A stretch of 43,707 nt of DNA from JAHHTP01 sp964587555 (GCA_964587555.1 CAZPLR010000012.1:1-43707), one strand, 5' to 3'. Shown: positions 1 to 7,967, numbered from the stretch's first letter. Notes: generated from the letters alone by a model not told the origin. Translations and numbers: made by a program.

Positions 1-1
1 C

Positions 2-169
2 ACGCTGGTGATAGACGGCGTGCAGAATCTCATCGTTGCAGCGTATACCGTGAAAGCGGTGCGTTCAAAGGACGAAGGTTCAAAGCGCATCTGCGCAGAC
101 TACAAAGAAAAGGTGATAACCCCGAACCGTAACCCAGAGAAGGGAAGAACGTGTTTTGGATCGTCATAA
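2..169 (+). CDS. C-terminal fragment of an unidentified protein
   Basis: An open frame enters from the left edge and runs 55 codons to a TAA. Codon use is plausible and the peptide begins with a hydrophobic stretch (LVIDGVQNLIVAAY), then turns basic and polar. I do not recognise the family. No terminator follows directly; decayed-looking sequence continues to about 530, so this may be the end of a gene or part of a degraded mobile element. An overlapping frame at position 1 is also open for 43 codons, so the frame choice is uncertain. Confidence 0.3.
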   Translation, partial: TLVIDGVQNLIVAAYTVKAVRSKDEGSKRICADYKEKVITPNRNPEKGRTCFGSS

Positions 170-221
170 TTGACGGTATAAAGCCAAGCGGATTGCCGCT
201 TTGCGCTAAAGATCAAGAAGA

Positions 222-530
222 TTAGCGGCTGATCTGCCGCGCCGGTGCGATTGAAAAAGCAGAATAGCCTCTCTTACATAAAGCAATCCCGCAGAATGGA
301 GCGATCCGTCCTGCGGGATTGTGTTTTTTATTTGATACGCCTAAGAACAATGCGGCTAAAAATTTGAGATGCTTCCGTTGGTTCATCTGTCGCGGTTTTC
401 CGGCAAGCTGTAAGTCTATCATATCAAAAAGCGTGATGCTTCCGCCCTGATTGTCAATTGCTTTTTCGATTTGGGAAAGGAACTCGTTGCGGATCGTTTC
501 TTCTTATCATCGGCATACTTTCATCTCAAA
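222..530 (-). pseudogene. Decayed small ORF remnant
   Basis: On the minus strand a frame open from about 503 down to 222 encodes a peptide with a protein-like core (residues such as NEFLSQIEKAIDNQGG, then LFDMIDLQLAGKP). Its natural upstream end is broken: the ATG near 524 runs straight into TGA TAA in its own frame, and no good ribosome binding site precedes the first internal ATG at 422. The frame also runs through a terminator-like hairpin at 285-320, so the original 3' end is probably shifted too. I read it as a frameshifted relic, possibly of a mobile element. The family is not recognised. Confidence 0.3.
285..327. terminator. Rho-independent terminator-like hairpin
   Basis: A perfect 10-bp stem (AATCCCGCAG at 285-294, CTGCGGGATT at 311-320) with a 16-nt loop is followed on the plus strand by a T-rich run. 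It probably ends whatever transcription enters from the left edge. It may also serve the minus-strand relic. Confidence 0.6.
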
Positions 531-540
531 ACCTTAAAAT

Positions 541-593
541 AACAAAGCCGGACACCTACTTTGATACAATTTCTATCAAAATCGGAGTCCGGT
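541..593 (-). terminator. Terminator of tRNA-Pro
   Basis: Immediately 3' of the tRNA-Pro gene on the minus strand, GTCCGG/CCGGAC and TTTGATA/TATCAAA pairs form a two-part hairpin, followed by a T-rich tail (TTTGTTATTTT). Position and shape fit an intrinsic terminator for the tRNA transcript. Confidence 0.6.
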
Positions 594-595
594 TG

Positions 596-672
596 TGGTC
601 GAGGTGACAAGACTTGAACTTGCGGCCTCTGCGTCCCGAACGCAGCGCTCTACCAAACTGAGCCACACCTCG
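596..672 (-). tRNA. tRNA-Pro (anticodon CGG)
   Basis: The minus strand folds as a complete cloverleaf of 77 nt including an encoded CCA. The acceptor stem CGAGGTG pairs with CACCTCG and is followed by A and CCA. The D-loop contains GGTAGAGC, the anticodon stem CTGCG/CGCAG encloses loop TTCGGGA with anticodon CGG, and the T-arm contains GTTCAAGTC. It decodes CCG proline codons. It has its own promoter and terminator. Confidence 0.95.
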
Positions 673-706
673 TTATGTTTTGCTGTCTTTGTTGTCAACG
701 TTTGTT

Positions 707-735
707 ATTATACTACATCTTTTTCCACTTTGCAA
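707..735 (-). promoter_or_regulatory. Sigma-A promoter for tRNA-Pro
   Basis: On the minus strand, TTGCAA (730-735) and a perfect TATAAT (707-712) are 17 bp apart, 34 bp ahead of the tRNA-Pro 5' end. Confidence 0.75.
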
Positions 736-799
736 GTCCGTCCTTGAAAGTTTACAATTTATTCATATATTAAATTTTGCTTGTAAAAACGCCGATTGG

Positions 800-828
800 T
801 TGTAAATTGACCGCAAGCGTGCTATAAT
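800..828 (+). promoter_or_regulatory. Sigma-A promoter for the tepA operon
   Basis: TTGTAA (800-805) and TATAAT (823-828) are separated by exactly 17 bp. The 5' leader to the tepA start would be about 115 nt. This is the only convincing promoter ahead of the tepA-ylzJ-uppP-ftsK run. Confidence 0.7.
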
Positions 829-950
829 ACAATTGTATATCATCAAGAAAAACACCCATTCTGCATTGGGAAAGCGAAGTCTTCGTATATTTTCCGATCA
901 ACTTCCACATACTGTTTTTGCCCAAAAGGGCGGAAAGGAGCGGAGGTTTG

Positions 951-1700
951 ATGAAAGAGAACGAAAAGGAGAATCTGCCTGAGCAGCCGCCGGAGGAAGC
1001 CGGACATACGCCGGAGGAAACCGAGCAATATCGCGAGGAGATCATCGAGTCGGGCGGCTTAACGACAAAAGGAAAGCACATCATCCATTGCCTGACCATC
1101 ATTGGGCAGATCGAGGGGCATTTTACACTGCCGTCGCAGAATAAAACGACCAAGTATGAGCATGTGATCCCGCAGCTTGTGGCGATTGAGCATGACGCTG
1201 AAATAGAAGGCTTAATTATCCTGCTCAATACAGTCGGCGGCGACGTGGAGGCAGGGCTTGCAATCGCAGAGCTAATCGCCGGAATGAAAAAGCCGACTGT
1301 TTCGCTGGTGCTGGGCGGCGGACACTCGATCGGCGTGCCGCTTGCGGTGAGTGCAAAGCGGTCGTTTATTGTGCCGTCGGCGACGATGACGATCCACCCG
1401 GTGCGTATGAGCGGGCTTGTTTTAGGTGTGCCGCAGACATTTTCCTATTTTGAGAAGATGCAGGAGCGGATTGTTCGGTTTGTCACCGGGCATTCGAATA
1501 TCTCCCCCGAGCGGTTTCGCGAGCTGACAATGACTACCGGCGAGATGGCGATGGACGTCGGCAGCGTGATCGATGGCGAGGCGGCGGTGAAAGAAGGCTT
1601 GATCGACGAGCTTGGCGGCTTGTCCGACGCAATTTCCTGCCTTTACCGGCTGATAGAGGAAAAGAAGGAGGAGAGCGTCGATGCTTCACACGATTGTTGA
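951..1700 (+). CDS. tepA: ClpP-like serine protease TepA
   Basis: A 249-residue ClpP/crotonase-fold protein of the TepA (YmfB, translocation-enhancing protein) family found in spore-forming Firmicutes. Visible features are an acidic, Glu-rich N-terminal tail (residues 1-35), a ClpP-like core with the nucleophile context GGHSIG (Ser126) and a second catalytic-type context TIHP (His149), as in ClpP. An upstream in-frame ATG at 918 exists, but AGGAGCGGAGG sits 4-15 nt before 951, so 951 is the better start. The 3' end overlaps ylzJ by 20 bp, which suggests translational coupling. The order tepA-ylzJ-(uppP)-ftsK matches Bacillus subtilis tepA-ylzJ-spoIIIE apart from the inserted uppP. The exact substrate is not known from sequence. 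Confidence 0.9.
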   Translation: MKENEKENLPEQPPEEAGHTPEETEQYREEIIESGGLTTKGKHIIHCLTIIGQIEGHFTLPSQNKTTKYEHVIPQLVAIEHDAEIEGLIILLNTVGGDVEAGLAIAELIAGMKKPTVSLVLGGGHSIGVPLAVSAKRSFIVPSATMTIHPVRMSGLVLGVPQTFSYFEKMQERIVRFVTGHSNISPERFRELTMTTGEMAMDVGSVIDGEAAVKEGLIDELGGLSDAISCLYRLIEEKKEESVDASHDC

Positions 1701-1896
1701 CCACAATCTTTTCCTGCAGCAGGCGCAAGAGGAGAAGTCGGCGCAGTACGAGGATATTCCGCTTGCCTGCGGCATTTTGGAGATCGACGCCAAAAGCCGC
1801 GCGGTCTGCCGGGTGTTTTCCACCGATCCAAAGGATTATTTGGACAAACGGTATTTTCCGGGAGTGGTCTTTCACCCGGAAAAGCCGAGACAGTAA
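1681..1896 (+). CDS. ylzJ: YlzJ-like small protein
   Basis: A 71-residue protein of the YlzJ family, a small conserved protein of unknown function encoded between tepA and spoIIIE in endospore formers. It begins inside the end of tepA, with AAGGAGG 9 nt ahead of its ATG. The sequence has the family look: a short N-terminal stretch (MLHTIVDHNLF), a conserved middle (EDIPLACGILEI), and a C-terminal LDKRYFPG element. Assignment rests on length, sequence pattern and neighbours together. Confidence 0.8.
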   Translation: MLHTIVDHNLFLQQAQEEKSAQYEDIPLACGILEIDAKSRAVCRVFSTDPKDYLDKRYFPGVVFHPEKPRQ

Positions 1897-1951
1897 GCTG
1901 TTTTGCGGAGTGCATTTCCGCAAAATGTACATAAGGAAAGGAACGATAGTT

Positions 1952-2827
1952 ATGACAATCTGGGAGGCAATTTTACAGGGGATCGTGCAGGGGCTGACCG
2001 AGTTTCTGCCGATTTCCAGCTCCGGGCATTTATCTGTTGTGCAGCACTTTTTTGGTATCAACGGCGAAAGCGGGATTTTGTTTTCGATCCTGCTGCACGT
2101 TGCGACGCTGCTTGCAGTGTTCATCGCGTTTCGAAAGCTGATCTGCGAGCTGGTGATGGAATTTTTCCGCATTGTCAAGGATCTATTTACCGGAAAACTC
2201 AAATATAGGACTGGGAATCCAACTAGGCATATGGTATACATGATTATTCTCTCGCTGATCCCGCTGATTCCGGCGTATTTCCTCAAGGATTTTTACGAGG
2301 GGCTTGCCTCCGACAACGACATCATCGTGGAGGGCGTCTGCTTTTTGATTACCGCTGTGCTGATGTTCTGCGCGGGACGGTGGGGAAACGGCAGAAAAAC
2401 CGCGCTTGATTTAACGCCGGGCGACGCGCTGATCGTTGGATGCGTGCAGGCGATCGCGCCGCTGCCGGGTATTTCGCGCTCCGGTTCGACTATCACCGCC
2501 GGGTTATTCTGCGGAATGGAAAAGGAAACTGCGGTGCAGTTTTCGTTTATTATGGGAATGCCGGCTGTGCTTGCAAGCGCGGTGGTGGAATTAAAGGATG
2601 TAAACGCCGAATCCTTTGCCGGAACCTCAGCCGCGGCGCTGATAATCGGCTTTATCGTGGCGCTTGTGGTCGGACTTGCGGCAATCGCGATGGTGAGATG
2701 GCTTGTTGCCAGCAATAAATTCAAAATTTTCGGCGTATATCTGTCCATTCTGGGCGCGCTTGTTCTCGTAATCGGCATTGTGGAGCATATCGTCGGATCG
2801 CCGGTTTCCCAGTGGATCACAGGATAA
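1952..2827 (+). CDS. uppP: Undecaprenyl-diphosphatase UppP
   Basis: A 291-residue integral membrane enzyme (BacA/UppP family) that dephosphorylates undecaprenyl pyrophosphate, recycling the lipid carrier for peptidoglycan and wall polymers and giving bacitracin tolerance. Both family motifs are present: QGLTEFLPISSSGH (residues 13-26, with the essential TEF glutamate and the SSSGH tract) and PGISRSGST (172-180, with Arg176). Hydrophobic segments appear throughout. The frame is open 86 codons further upstream, but the ATG at 1952, after AAGGAAAGGAACG, starts the conserved N-terminus. It lies between ylzJ and ftsK, an insertion relative to the Bacillus order. It is probably cotranscribed with tepA, since no promoter or terminator lies in the 55-bp gap. 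Confidence 0.95.
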   Translation: MTIWEAILQGIVQGLTEFLPISSSGHLSVVQHFFGINGESGILFSILLHVATLLAVFIAFRKLICELVMEFFRIVKDLFTGKLKYRTGNPTRHMVYMIILSLIPLIPAYFLKDFYEGLASDNDIIVEGVCFLITAVLMFCAGRWGNGRKTALDLTPGDALIVGCVQAIAPLPGISRSGSTITAGLFCGMEKETAVQFSFIMGMPAVLASAVVELKDVNAESFAGTSAAALIIGFIVALVVGLAAIAMVRWLVASNKFKIFGVYLSILGALVLVIGIVEHIVGSPVSQWITG

Positions 2828-2878
2828 ATACATAGTGAAGCGAAAGATAAAGGATACATAATTGAGGAAGGAAAGCAA

Positions 2879-5509
2879 ATGGCTCAGAAAACGACCAAAA
2901 CCCAAAGCCGCGTTAGCGGCAGCAGGCAGACGCAAAGCAGAAAGAGTACGGCGAAAAAGCCGACGGCAAAGAAAACGGCTGCGAAAAAAACGACGGCGAA
3001 AAGCAATCGACAAAAGGAGAACCCTACGGCTGCACTCTGGCTGTTTGCCAGTTCCCTTTTGCTCTTTGCGCTTTATTTCATCGAGGGCGCGTCGGTTTGG
3101 AAGGCAGTACACTCGTTTTTGTTTGGTGTGTTCAGCTATTTCACGGTTGCGTTGCCGGTGCTGCTGTTGATTTTGGCATGCTCGGTTGGACTTGGAAAGC
3201 GGATCAACAGCGTCGGATTTCGGCTGACGCTCTGCTTTCTGGCGGTGATTCTGCTTTGCTCGATCACCGAGAATTTCTCAGCCGGATATCCGGTTAAGGA
3301 GTTTGGCGGCATGGTTTCCTTCGCATATCAAAACGGGATGGAAGGCCGCGGCGGCGGCGTGGCAAGCTTACTGATCGGCTGGCCGCTCACGCTGCTTTGC
3401 GGCAAGGAGGCGGCGCTTGTCGTGATGTTCATCCTGCTGTTTGTTGATCTGATGCTGTTTACCGGCACCAGCATCGGGGGAATCCTGCGTTTTTTGCAAA
3501 AGATCCCGCAGGCATTACATAAGGGCGTGCAGGAAACCTATATTGCGCGGGAGGAAGCGGAAAATGATCTGACCGAAAAGCAGGAAAAGGCGCAGAGAGC
3601 CAAGGAGCGTCAGCTAGAAAAAGAGGAAAAGCGCCAGCGTAAATTAGAGGAACGGCAAAGCAGAGCGCTGCTGGAGCAGAAGCGCGCTGAAATGGACGCG
3701 CTTGCAAAGAAGCAGAAAAAGGAACAATCCTTAACTGCTGAGACGCAGCGGCGCAGTGAAGAAACTTTGCGGCAGAAGACGGAAAAGGAGTGCGTTAAGG
3801 CGGAAAAACAGGCTGCTTCACAGCCGGAGAAGCATGAGCCAAAAGCGGAGTCCAACGCCGCTGTGGAGGATCTGATCCATCGTATTTTAGGAAAGCAGGA
3901 GGAAGAAGCGTTTGATTTAGAGGAAACAAACGAGCTGCCTGCAATCGCGCCAGAGCCGAAGAAGGAGGCGCAAACAGGGGCTGAAAGCCCTGCCGAAAAG
4001 CAGCCGCCAGAGCCGGAAAAGGAGCGGAATACGCCGATCCAGATGGATATTGAGGTCGAGCAGATCGAAAAGGCATATGAGTACCCGTCGGTGCTGTTGC
4101 TCAAGCAGCCTGTCAATAACGGCGGAAAGGACGTCAGCGAGGAGCTGCGGCTCAACGCCGGACTGCTGGTTGAAACGCTGGAAAGCTTTGGGGTCAAGAC
4201 CAAGCTTGTCGATATCAGCCGCGGGCCGACGGTCACGCGATACGAGCTTCAGCCTGCCGCCGGGGTAAAAATATCCAAGGTTACTGGGCTTGCCGACGAT
4301 ATCGCACTGAACCTTGCCGCCGCCGGGGTGCGTATCGAAGCGCCTATCCCGAATAAGGCGGCGATCGGCATTGAGGTGCCGAACAAATCAACCGACATCG
4401 TCACAATCCGTGAAATTATCGACACGCCGGAATTCCAAAACGCGAAAAGCAAGCTGACCGTTGCGCTTGGCAAGGACATTGCGGGCAACGTTGTGACTGC
4501 CGATCTTTCAAAAATGCCGCACACACTGATTGCCGGCGCGACCGGTTCCGGCAAGTCGGTCTGCATCAATTCTCTGCTGATCAGCATCCTATATAAAGCC
4601 CAGCCGAGCGAGGTAAGGCTTTTGCTGGTCGATCCAAAGGTGGTGGAGTTAGGCATTTACAACGGCATTCCGCACCTATTGGTTCCGGTTGTGACCGATC
4701 CGCGCAAGGCGGCGGGTGCGCTGCAATGGGCGGTCAACGAAATGCTGCGGCGCTATAATGAATTTGCCGAGAAGGGCGTGCGCGATATTAAGGGCTATAA
4801 CACGCTTGCCGAGCGGAAAGTGGAGCTAAAGCCGATGCCGCAGGTTGTGATCGTCATCGACGAGCTTGCCGACCTGATGATGGCGGCGCCAAACGAGGTT
4901 GAGGACTCGATTTGCCGTTTGGCACAGATGGCGCGCGCCGCGGGAATGTACTTGGTCATTGCGACTCAGCGCCCATCTGTCGATGTTATCACCGGTATCA
5001 TCAAGGCGAATATTCCTTCGCGTATCGCGTTTGCGGTTTCCTCACAGGTGGATTCCCGCACGATCTTAGACGCGGGAGGCGCGGAAAAGCTGCTCGGAAA
5101 GGGCGATATGCTGTTTTCGCCGTCTAGCTCGCCGAAGCCGGTGCGTGTGCAGGGCTGTTTTGTCACCGATAAAGAGGTGGAGGAGGTTGTGCAGTTTGTG
5201 TCCGGTGCGCATCAAAGCTACGATAACCAGATCATGGAGGAGATCGAGCAGCACGCCGCCGCCGAAAAAAACGAGAAGCAGCCGATGTCGAATGTCGCTG
5301 GCGAGAATGGGGATCCGCTTTTTGAGCAGGCTGTTGCCTGCGTGATGGAGGCGGGACAAGCTTCGACCTCCTATATCCAGCGCAAGCTGAAAATCGGTTA
5401 TTCGCGCGCGGCACGATTGATGGACGAGATGGAGGAAAAGAGGATTGTCGGTCCGTCCGAGGGAAGCAAGCCGCGCCAGATTTTAAGGGAAAAGACGGAT
5501 ACGCAGTGA
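2879..5509 (+). CDS. ftsK: DNA translocase FtsK/SpoIIIE
   Basis: An 876-residue hexameric DNA pump that moves chromosomal DNA across the closing division or sporulation septum. Residues 1-45 are a Lys/Ala/Thr-rich tail with repeated AKK triplets. About four membrane helices follow (roughly 50-210). A long charged Lys/Glu coiled-coil and Pro/Glu linker spans about 220-400. The motor then carries Walker A GATGSGKS (553-560), Walker B VIVIDELADLMM, and the downstream IATQRPSVDVITG element. A C-terminal winged-helix gamma domain (about 815-870) would read DNA orientation sequences. Start chosen at 2879 after GAGGAAGG. The synteny with tepA/ylzJ supports the spoIIIE ortholog; whether it acts in vegetative division as well cannot be told from sequence. 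Confidence 0.95.
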   Translation: MAQKTTKTQSRVSGSRQTQSRKSTAKKPTAKKTAAKKTTAKSNRQKENPTAALWLFASSLLLFALYFIEGASVWKAVHSFLFGVFSYFTVALPVLLLILACSVGLGKRINSVGFRLTLCFLAVILLCSITENFSAGYPVKEFGGMVSFAYQNGMEGRGGGVASLLIGWPLTLLCGKEAALVVMFILLFVDLMLFTGTSIGGILRFLQKIPQALHKGVQETYIAREEAENDLTEKQEKAQRAKERQLEKEEKRQRKLEERQSRALLEQKRAEMDALAKKQKKEQSLTAETQRRSEETLRQKTEKECVKAEKQAASQPEKHEPKAESNAAVEDLIHRILGKQEEEAFDLEETNELPAIAPEPKKEAQTGAESPAEKQPPEPEKERNTPIQMDIEVEQIEKAYEYPSVLLLKQPVNNGGKDVSEELRLNAGLLVETLESFGVKTKLVDISRGPTVTRYELQPAAGVKISKVTGLADDIALNLAAAGVRIEAPIPNKAAIGIEVPNKSTDIVTIREIIDTPEFQNAKSKLTVALGKDIAGNVVTADLSKMPHTLIAGATGSGKSVCINSLLISILYKAQPSEVRLLLVDPKVVELGIYNGIPHLLVPVVTDPRKAAGALQWAVNEMLRRYNEFAEKGVRDIKGYNTLAERKVELKPMPQVVIVIDELADLMMAAPNEVEDSICRLAQMARAAGMYLVIATQRPSVDVITGIIKANIPSRIAFAVSSQVDSRTILDAGGAEKLLGKGDMLFSPSSSPKPVRVQGCFVTDKEVEEVVQFVSGAHQSYDNQIMEEIEQHAAAEKNEKQPMSNVAGENGDPLFEQAVACVMEAGQASTSYIQRKLKIGYSRAARLMDEMEEKRIVGPSEGSKPRQILREKTDTQ

Positions 5510-5539
5510 CGCTTGAGCCAACGATTCGGATAGAGAATT

Positions 5540-6067
5540 ATGTCAATTGGAAAGGAATTTCTTCCGGTATCAAAGGCGGATATAAAAAAGCGTTGGATGG
5601 AACAGCTTGATTTTGTTGACGCTTATGTGGGCCATCCAAGCTTTGGCGCAGGCGCCGCAAAGATCACCGCGAAATGCGGCGGCAAGGCAGCGTCCTGCAA
5701 TGTGACGGCGATCGGCTATACGCCGGGCGCGTTCACGATCTCCTATGTCAAGGTCCAAAGCAAACCTAACTGCTATGCGCTGAAGATTGAGAATCCTTCC
5801 GCGAATCTGATTACGATCTACCCAACAAAAGCAAAAATATATGATAAGACGAAAAAAGCGTACGCTGTGACTCAGATCTGCGGCAATGACCTAAAGCCGG
5901 CGAAGAAGGTTTCGATTGGCAATGGGGTCAGCGCCGTCGGCTTCTACTCCGATTTTGAACTGACGGGAAGCAAATATGAGCGGGTCTTGTTCCGGTTTCA
6001 GTATTCTGGCAAATGGTATCAAGGATTGTATTCGGTCAAATATGGTTTTACCTATAAAGAGCTTTAA
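5540..6067 (+). CDS. Chimeric ORF: YgiQ N-terminal relic joined to an unknown domain
   Basis: A 175-residue frame with two unrelated parts. Residues 7-38 match the N-terminus of the YgiQ family (UPF0313 radical SAM proteins): FLPVSKADIKKR, then LDFV, then DAYVGHPSFG, against a family pattern I recall as FLP.S..D...RGW, LDFV(.)(.)TG, DAYVDHPSFG. Relative to that pattern a Gly is lost after KKR, about four residues before DAYV are missing, and the conserved Asp of YVDHP is Gly. From about residue 40 on, nothing resembles a radical SAM enzyme. No CxxxCxxC cluster motif is present. The remainder is a Tyr/Lys-rich, beta-strand-like domain of unknown function. It starts 31 bp after ftsK, with a weak ribosome site. 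It could be a dead fusion made by deletion or an expressed hypothetical protein; the N-terminal origin is the better supported claim. Confidence 0.6.
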   Translation: MSIGKEFLPVSKADIKKRWMEQLDFVDAYVGHPSFGAGAAKITAKCGGKAASCNVTAIGYTPGAFTISYVKVQSKPNCYALKIENPSANLITIYPTKAKIYDKTKKAYAVTQICGNDLKPAKKVSIGNGVSAVGFYSDFELTGSKYERVLFRFQYSGKWYQGLYSVKYGFTYKEL

Positions 6068-6089
6068 AATCGTATCCTTATTTAAGAAG

Positions 6090-6122
6090 GCTGCGGCAAA
6101 CTTGTTTTGCCGCAGCTTTTTT
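6090..6122 (+). terminator. Rho-independent terminator
   Basis: An 11-bp stem (GCTGCGGCAAA with TTTGCCGCAGC) is followed by TTTTTT. It closes the tepA-ftsK transcription unit 22 bp after the chimeric ORF. Confidence 0.9.
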
Positions 6123-6251
6123 CAAAAAGAATGGCGCGAATCGGAGGTATATATCGCCGGAAAACGGAGAAAATAAGGGGAAGCGCCGTCCTTTACGCAG
6201 AAGGAAAACGAAACAGCGCGATTGCCGTCGAAGTATGGCGAGTTTTTTTAC

Positions 6252-6281
6252 TTGACAAATTTATGAGGGGAATAGTATAAT
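6252..6281 (+). promoter_or_regulatory. Sigma-A promoter
   Basis: Perfect TTGACA (6252-6257) and TATAAT (6276-6281) hexamers have an 18-bp spacer, about 90 bp ahead of the beta-helix gene. It is the likely start of the unit running into the SDR gene and perhaps the two-component pair. Confidence 0.8.
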
Positions 6282-6372
6282 AGATGCAGGAAAAGGAAAG
6301 CTTTTTGCCGCATTTTCTGCGTCGATGCGGCATAGCGCCGTTTGGATGCGGGAAAAGATGATGGGAGAATGT

Positions 6373-7086
6373 ATGAAGATTCAGGATACGTATATATGCG
6401 CAATCGATGCGCAGGACGAGGATATGGTGGCTAACCTGCCTTATGATCAAACCGGCGCGTTTTATAATCTATTATGCGAAGCGAAAGAGTTATCCCTAGA
6501 GGAGGAGCAATCAAAAATTGCGGTGATCCGTCTTGAGGGCGGAACATATCATTTTTATACGGAAGCGGAGCCATGGAAAAAGGGCGTTTTGAGAAATATC
6601 AATCTGCGCTGCGCGTCGATGATTGTGATCGAGGGCGCTCCGGAGGAATCGGGTGAAAAAACCGTTTTTTGTCTGCATGGGGAAAAGCAGTGGCTCAGCC
6701 TGTTTGAAAGCGACAATTTCTGCCTGCGCAATATCAGCTTTACGTTTGCCGAGGATGAGAAGAGCGCTGAAATGCCGAAAAAAAACGGCATTTTTGAGCT
6801 TGTGACGCCGCGGCAAAGCGGCTGCAGCCAGCTTCTTTTATCCGGCTGCTCGCATCTGCTTTTGCAGCGGGTGGAGCTGAACGACGTTTCTCTAATGTTT
6901 GAGGATTGCAGAAATATCAGCTTGCAGAAGGTCAGCGGCAGCGGAGAGATCCGTTTTAAAAACTGCTGCGGCGCGCTTTCCAATCAAGAGGTGAGCTGCC
7001 GAGCCGAGGTGTTGTCTGCTGCGCGGAGGAAGGGCGTATTTTATGTTGTGGAGAAACGCGATATTGCACGCAGCGGCGTGCTTTGA
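6373..7086 (+). CDS. Hypothetical beta-helix-like protein
   Basis: A 237-residue protein without signal peptide or membrane segment. The sequence alternates short hydrophobic strands with turns and repeats of the kind LRNINLRCASMIVIEG, FCLRNISFTF, and LEDCRNISLQKV-type rungs. This pattern suggests a right-handed parallel beta-helix like the N-terminal part of some carbohydrate-active enzymes (pectate-lyase superfold). No catalytic residues can be assigned. Several in-frame ATGs lie upstream (6325-6361); 6373 is preferred because GGGAG lies 5 nt before it. It has its own sigma-A promoter and is followed by a 38-codon gene and the SDR gene on the same strand. I do not recognise a named family. 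Confidence 0.6.
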   Translation: MKIQDTYICAIDAQDEDMVANLPYDQTGAFYNLLCEAKELSLEEEQSKIAVIRLEGGTYHFYTEAEPWKKGVLRNINLRCASMIVIEGAPEESGEKTVFCLHGEKQWLSLFESDNFCLRNISFTFAEDEKSAEMPKKNGIFELVTPRQSGCSQLLLSGCSHLLLQRVELNDVSLMFEDCRNISLQKVSGSGEIRFKNCCGALSNQEVSCRAEVLSAARRKGVFYVVEKRDIARSGVL

Positions 7087-7110
7087 ATTTTGAGAACAGG
7101 GGTAGATTGT

Positions 7111-7227
7111 GTGAAATATATCGAACAGGCAAAGGCGTTTTTCCGTGCGGCGCCTTTTACAATGAACGTCGGCGCGCGGATTTTTGAGGCGGACGCGCCG
7201 TCCTGCCCGGAAAAGGAAGAAGCGTAA
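7111..7227 (+). CDS. Small 38-residue protein
   Basis: A GTG-initiated frame of 38 codons fills the gap between the beta-helix gene and the SDR gene. CAGGGG lies 7 nt before the GTG, and the TAA shares its last base with the ATG of the next gene (TAATG), the classic layout for translational coupling. The peptide (start MKYIEQAKAFFRAAPF) has an amphipathic helical first half and an acidic tail. The function is unknown. The exact overlap and full use of the gap argue that it is translated, but no homolog is recognised. Confidence 0.55.
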   Translation: MKYIEQAKAFFRAAPFTMNVGARIFEADAPSCPEKEEA

Positions 7228-7967
7228 TGGATCCAGTTTTGCTCGTCACCGGCGGCTCCGGTGGGATCGGACGGCAGATTGCGCTCAGCTTTGCCCAGAA
7301 CGGCTATCGTGTTGCGCTTGCTTACCACAAGAATGAGAAGTCAGCCTATGAGACGGTAAGCGTGATCCGCAGGATGGGCGCCGACGCCGAAGCGTTTTGC
7401 GCGGATATTGCTTCTCCGTTGGGCGCAGAAATGCTTGTAAAAGCCGCAGTCAAGCGGTTTTCGCGGGTGGATACGCTGATTAACAACGCCGGTATTGCGC
7501 AGCAGAAGCTTTTCATCGATCTTTCTGAAGAGGATTGGAGAAGGATATTTGCGGTTGACGTTGACGCAGCGTTTTACTGTACGAAAGCGGCTTTGACAGA
7601 CGGCGGGATGCTTGCCAGAAAATCCGGCTGTATTATCAATATTTCCTCGATCTGGGGGCTTGTCGGCGCATCCTGCGAGGTGCATTATTCAGCGGCAAAG
7701 GCGGCGCTTATCGGCATGACCAAGGCGCTGGCGAAGGAGTTGGGACCTTCCGGCATTCGGGTCAACTGCGTTGCGCCGGGGGTTATCGACACGCCGATGA
7801 ATGCCGGGTTTTCGAAAGAGACGATGGAGGAATTAACCGAACAGACGCCGCTTATGCGGCTTGGAACGCCGCTTGATGCGGCAAAAAGCTGTCTGTTTCT
7901 CGCGGGGGAAGGCGGAAGCTTTTACACCGGACAGGTTCTTTCCCCATGCGGCGGTATTGTAATATAA
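7227..7967 (+). CDS. ymfI: SDR oxidoreductase, EF-P 5-aminopentanone reductase type (YmfI)
   Basis: A 246-residue classical short-chain dehydrogenase: NAD(P)-binding TGGSGGIG (8-15), NNAG (86-89), catalytic Ser141 and YSAAK with Tyr154/Lys158. It would normally be named FabG-like. However, the stretch SSIWG..GASCEV.YS around the active site is, as I recall it, shared with Bacillus subtilis YmfI. YmfI reduces the 5-aminopentanone on elongation factor P lysine to 5-aminopentanol. The ymf cluster lies just after spoIIIE in Bacillus, so the position 1.7 kb downstream of ftsK here also fits. It overlaps the preceding 38-codon gene by one base. No efp gene is in the window. The alternative, a 3-oxoacyl-ACP reductase, is less likely because no fatty-acid genes are nearby. 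Confidence 0.75.
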   Translation: MDPVLLVTGGSGGIGRQIALSFAQNGYRVALAYHKNEKSAYETVSVIRRMGADAEAFCADIASPLGAEMLVKAAVKRFSRVDTLINNAGIAQQKLFIDLSEEDWRRIFAVDVDAAFYCTKAALTDGGMLARKSGCIINISSIWGLVGASCEVHYSAAKAALIGMTKALAKELGPSGIRVNCVAPGVIDTPMNAGFSKETMEELTEQTPLMRLGTPLDAAKSCLFLAGEGGSFYTGQVLSPCGGIVI

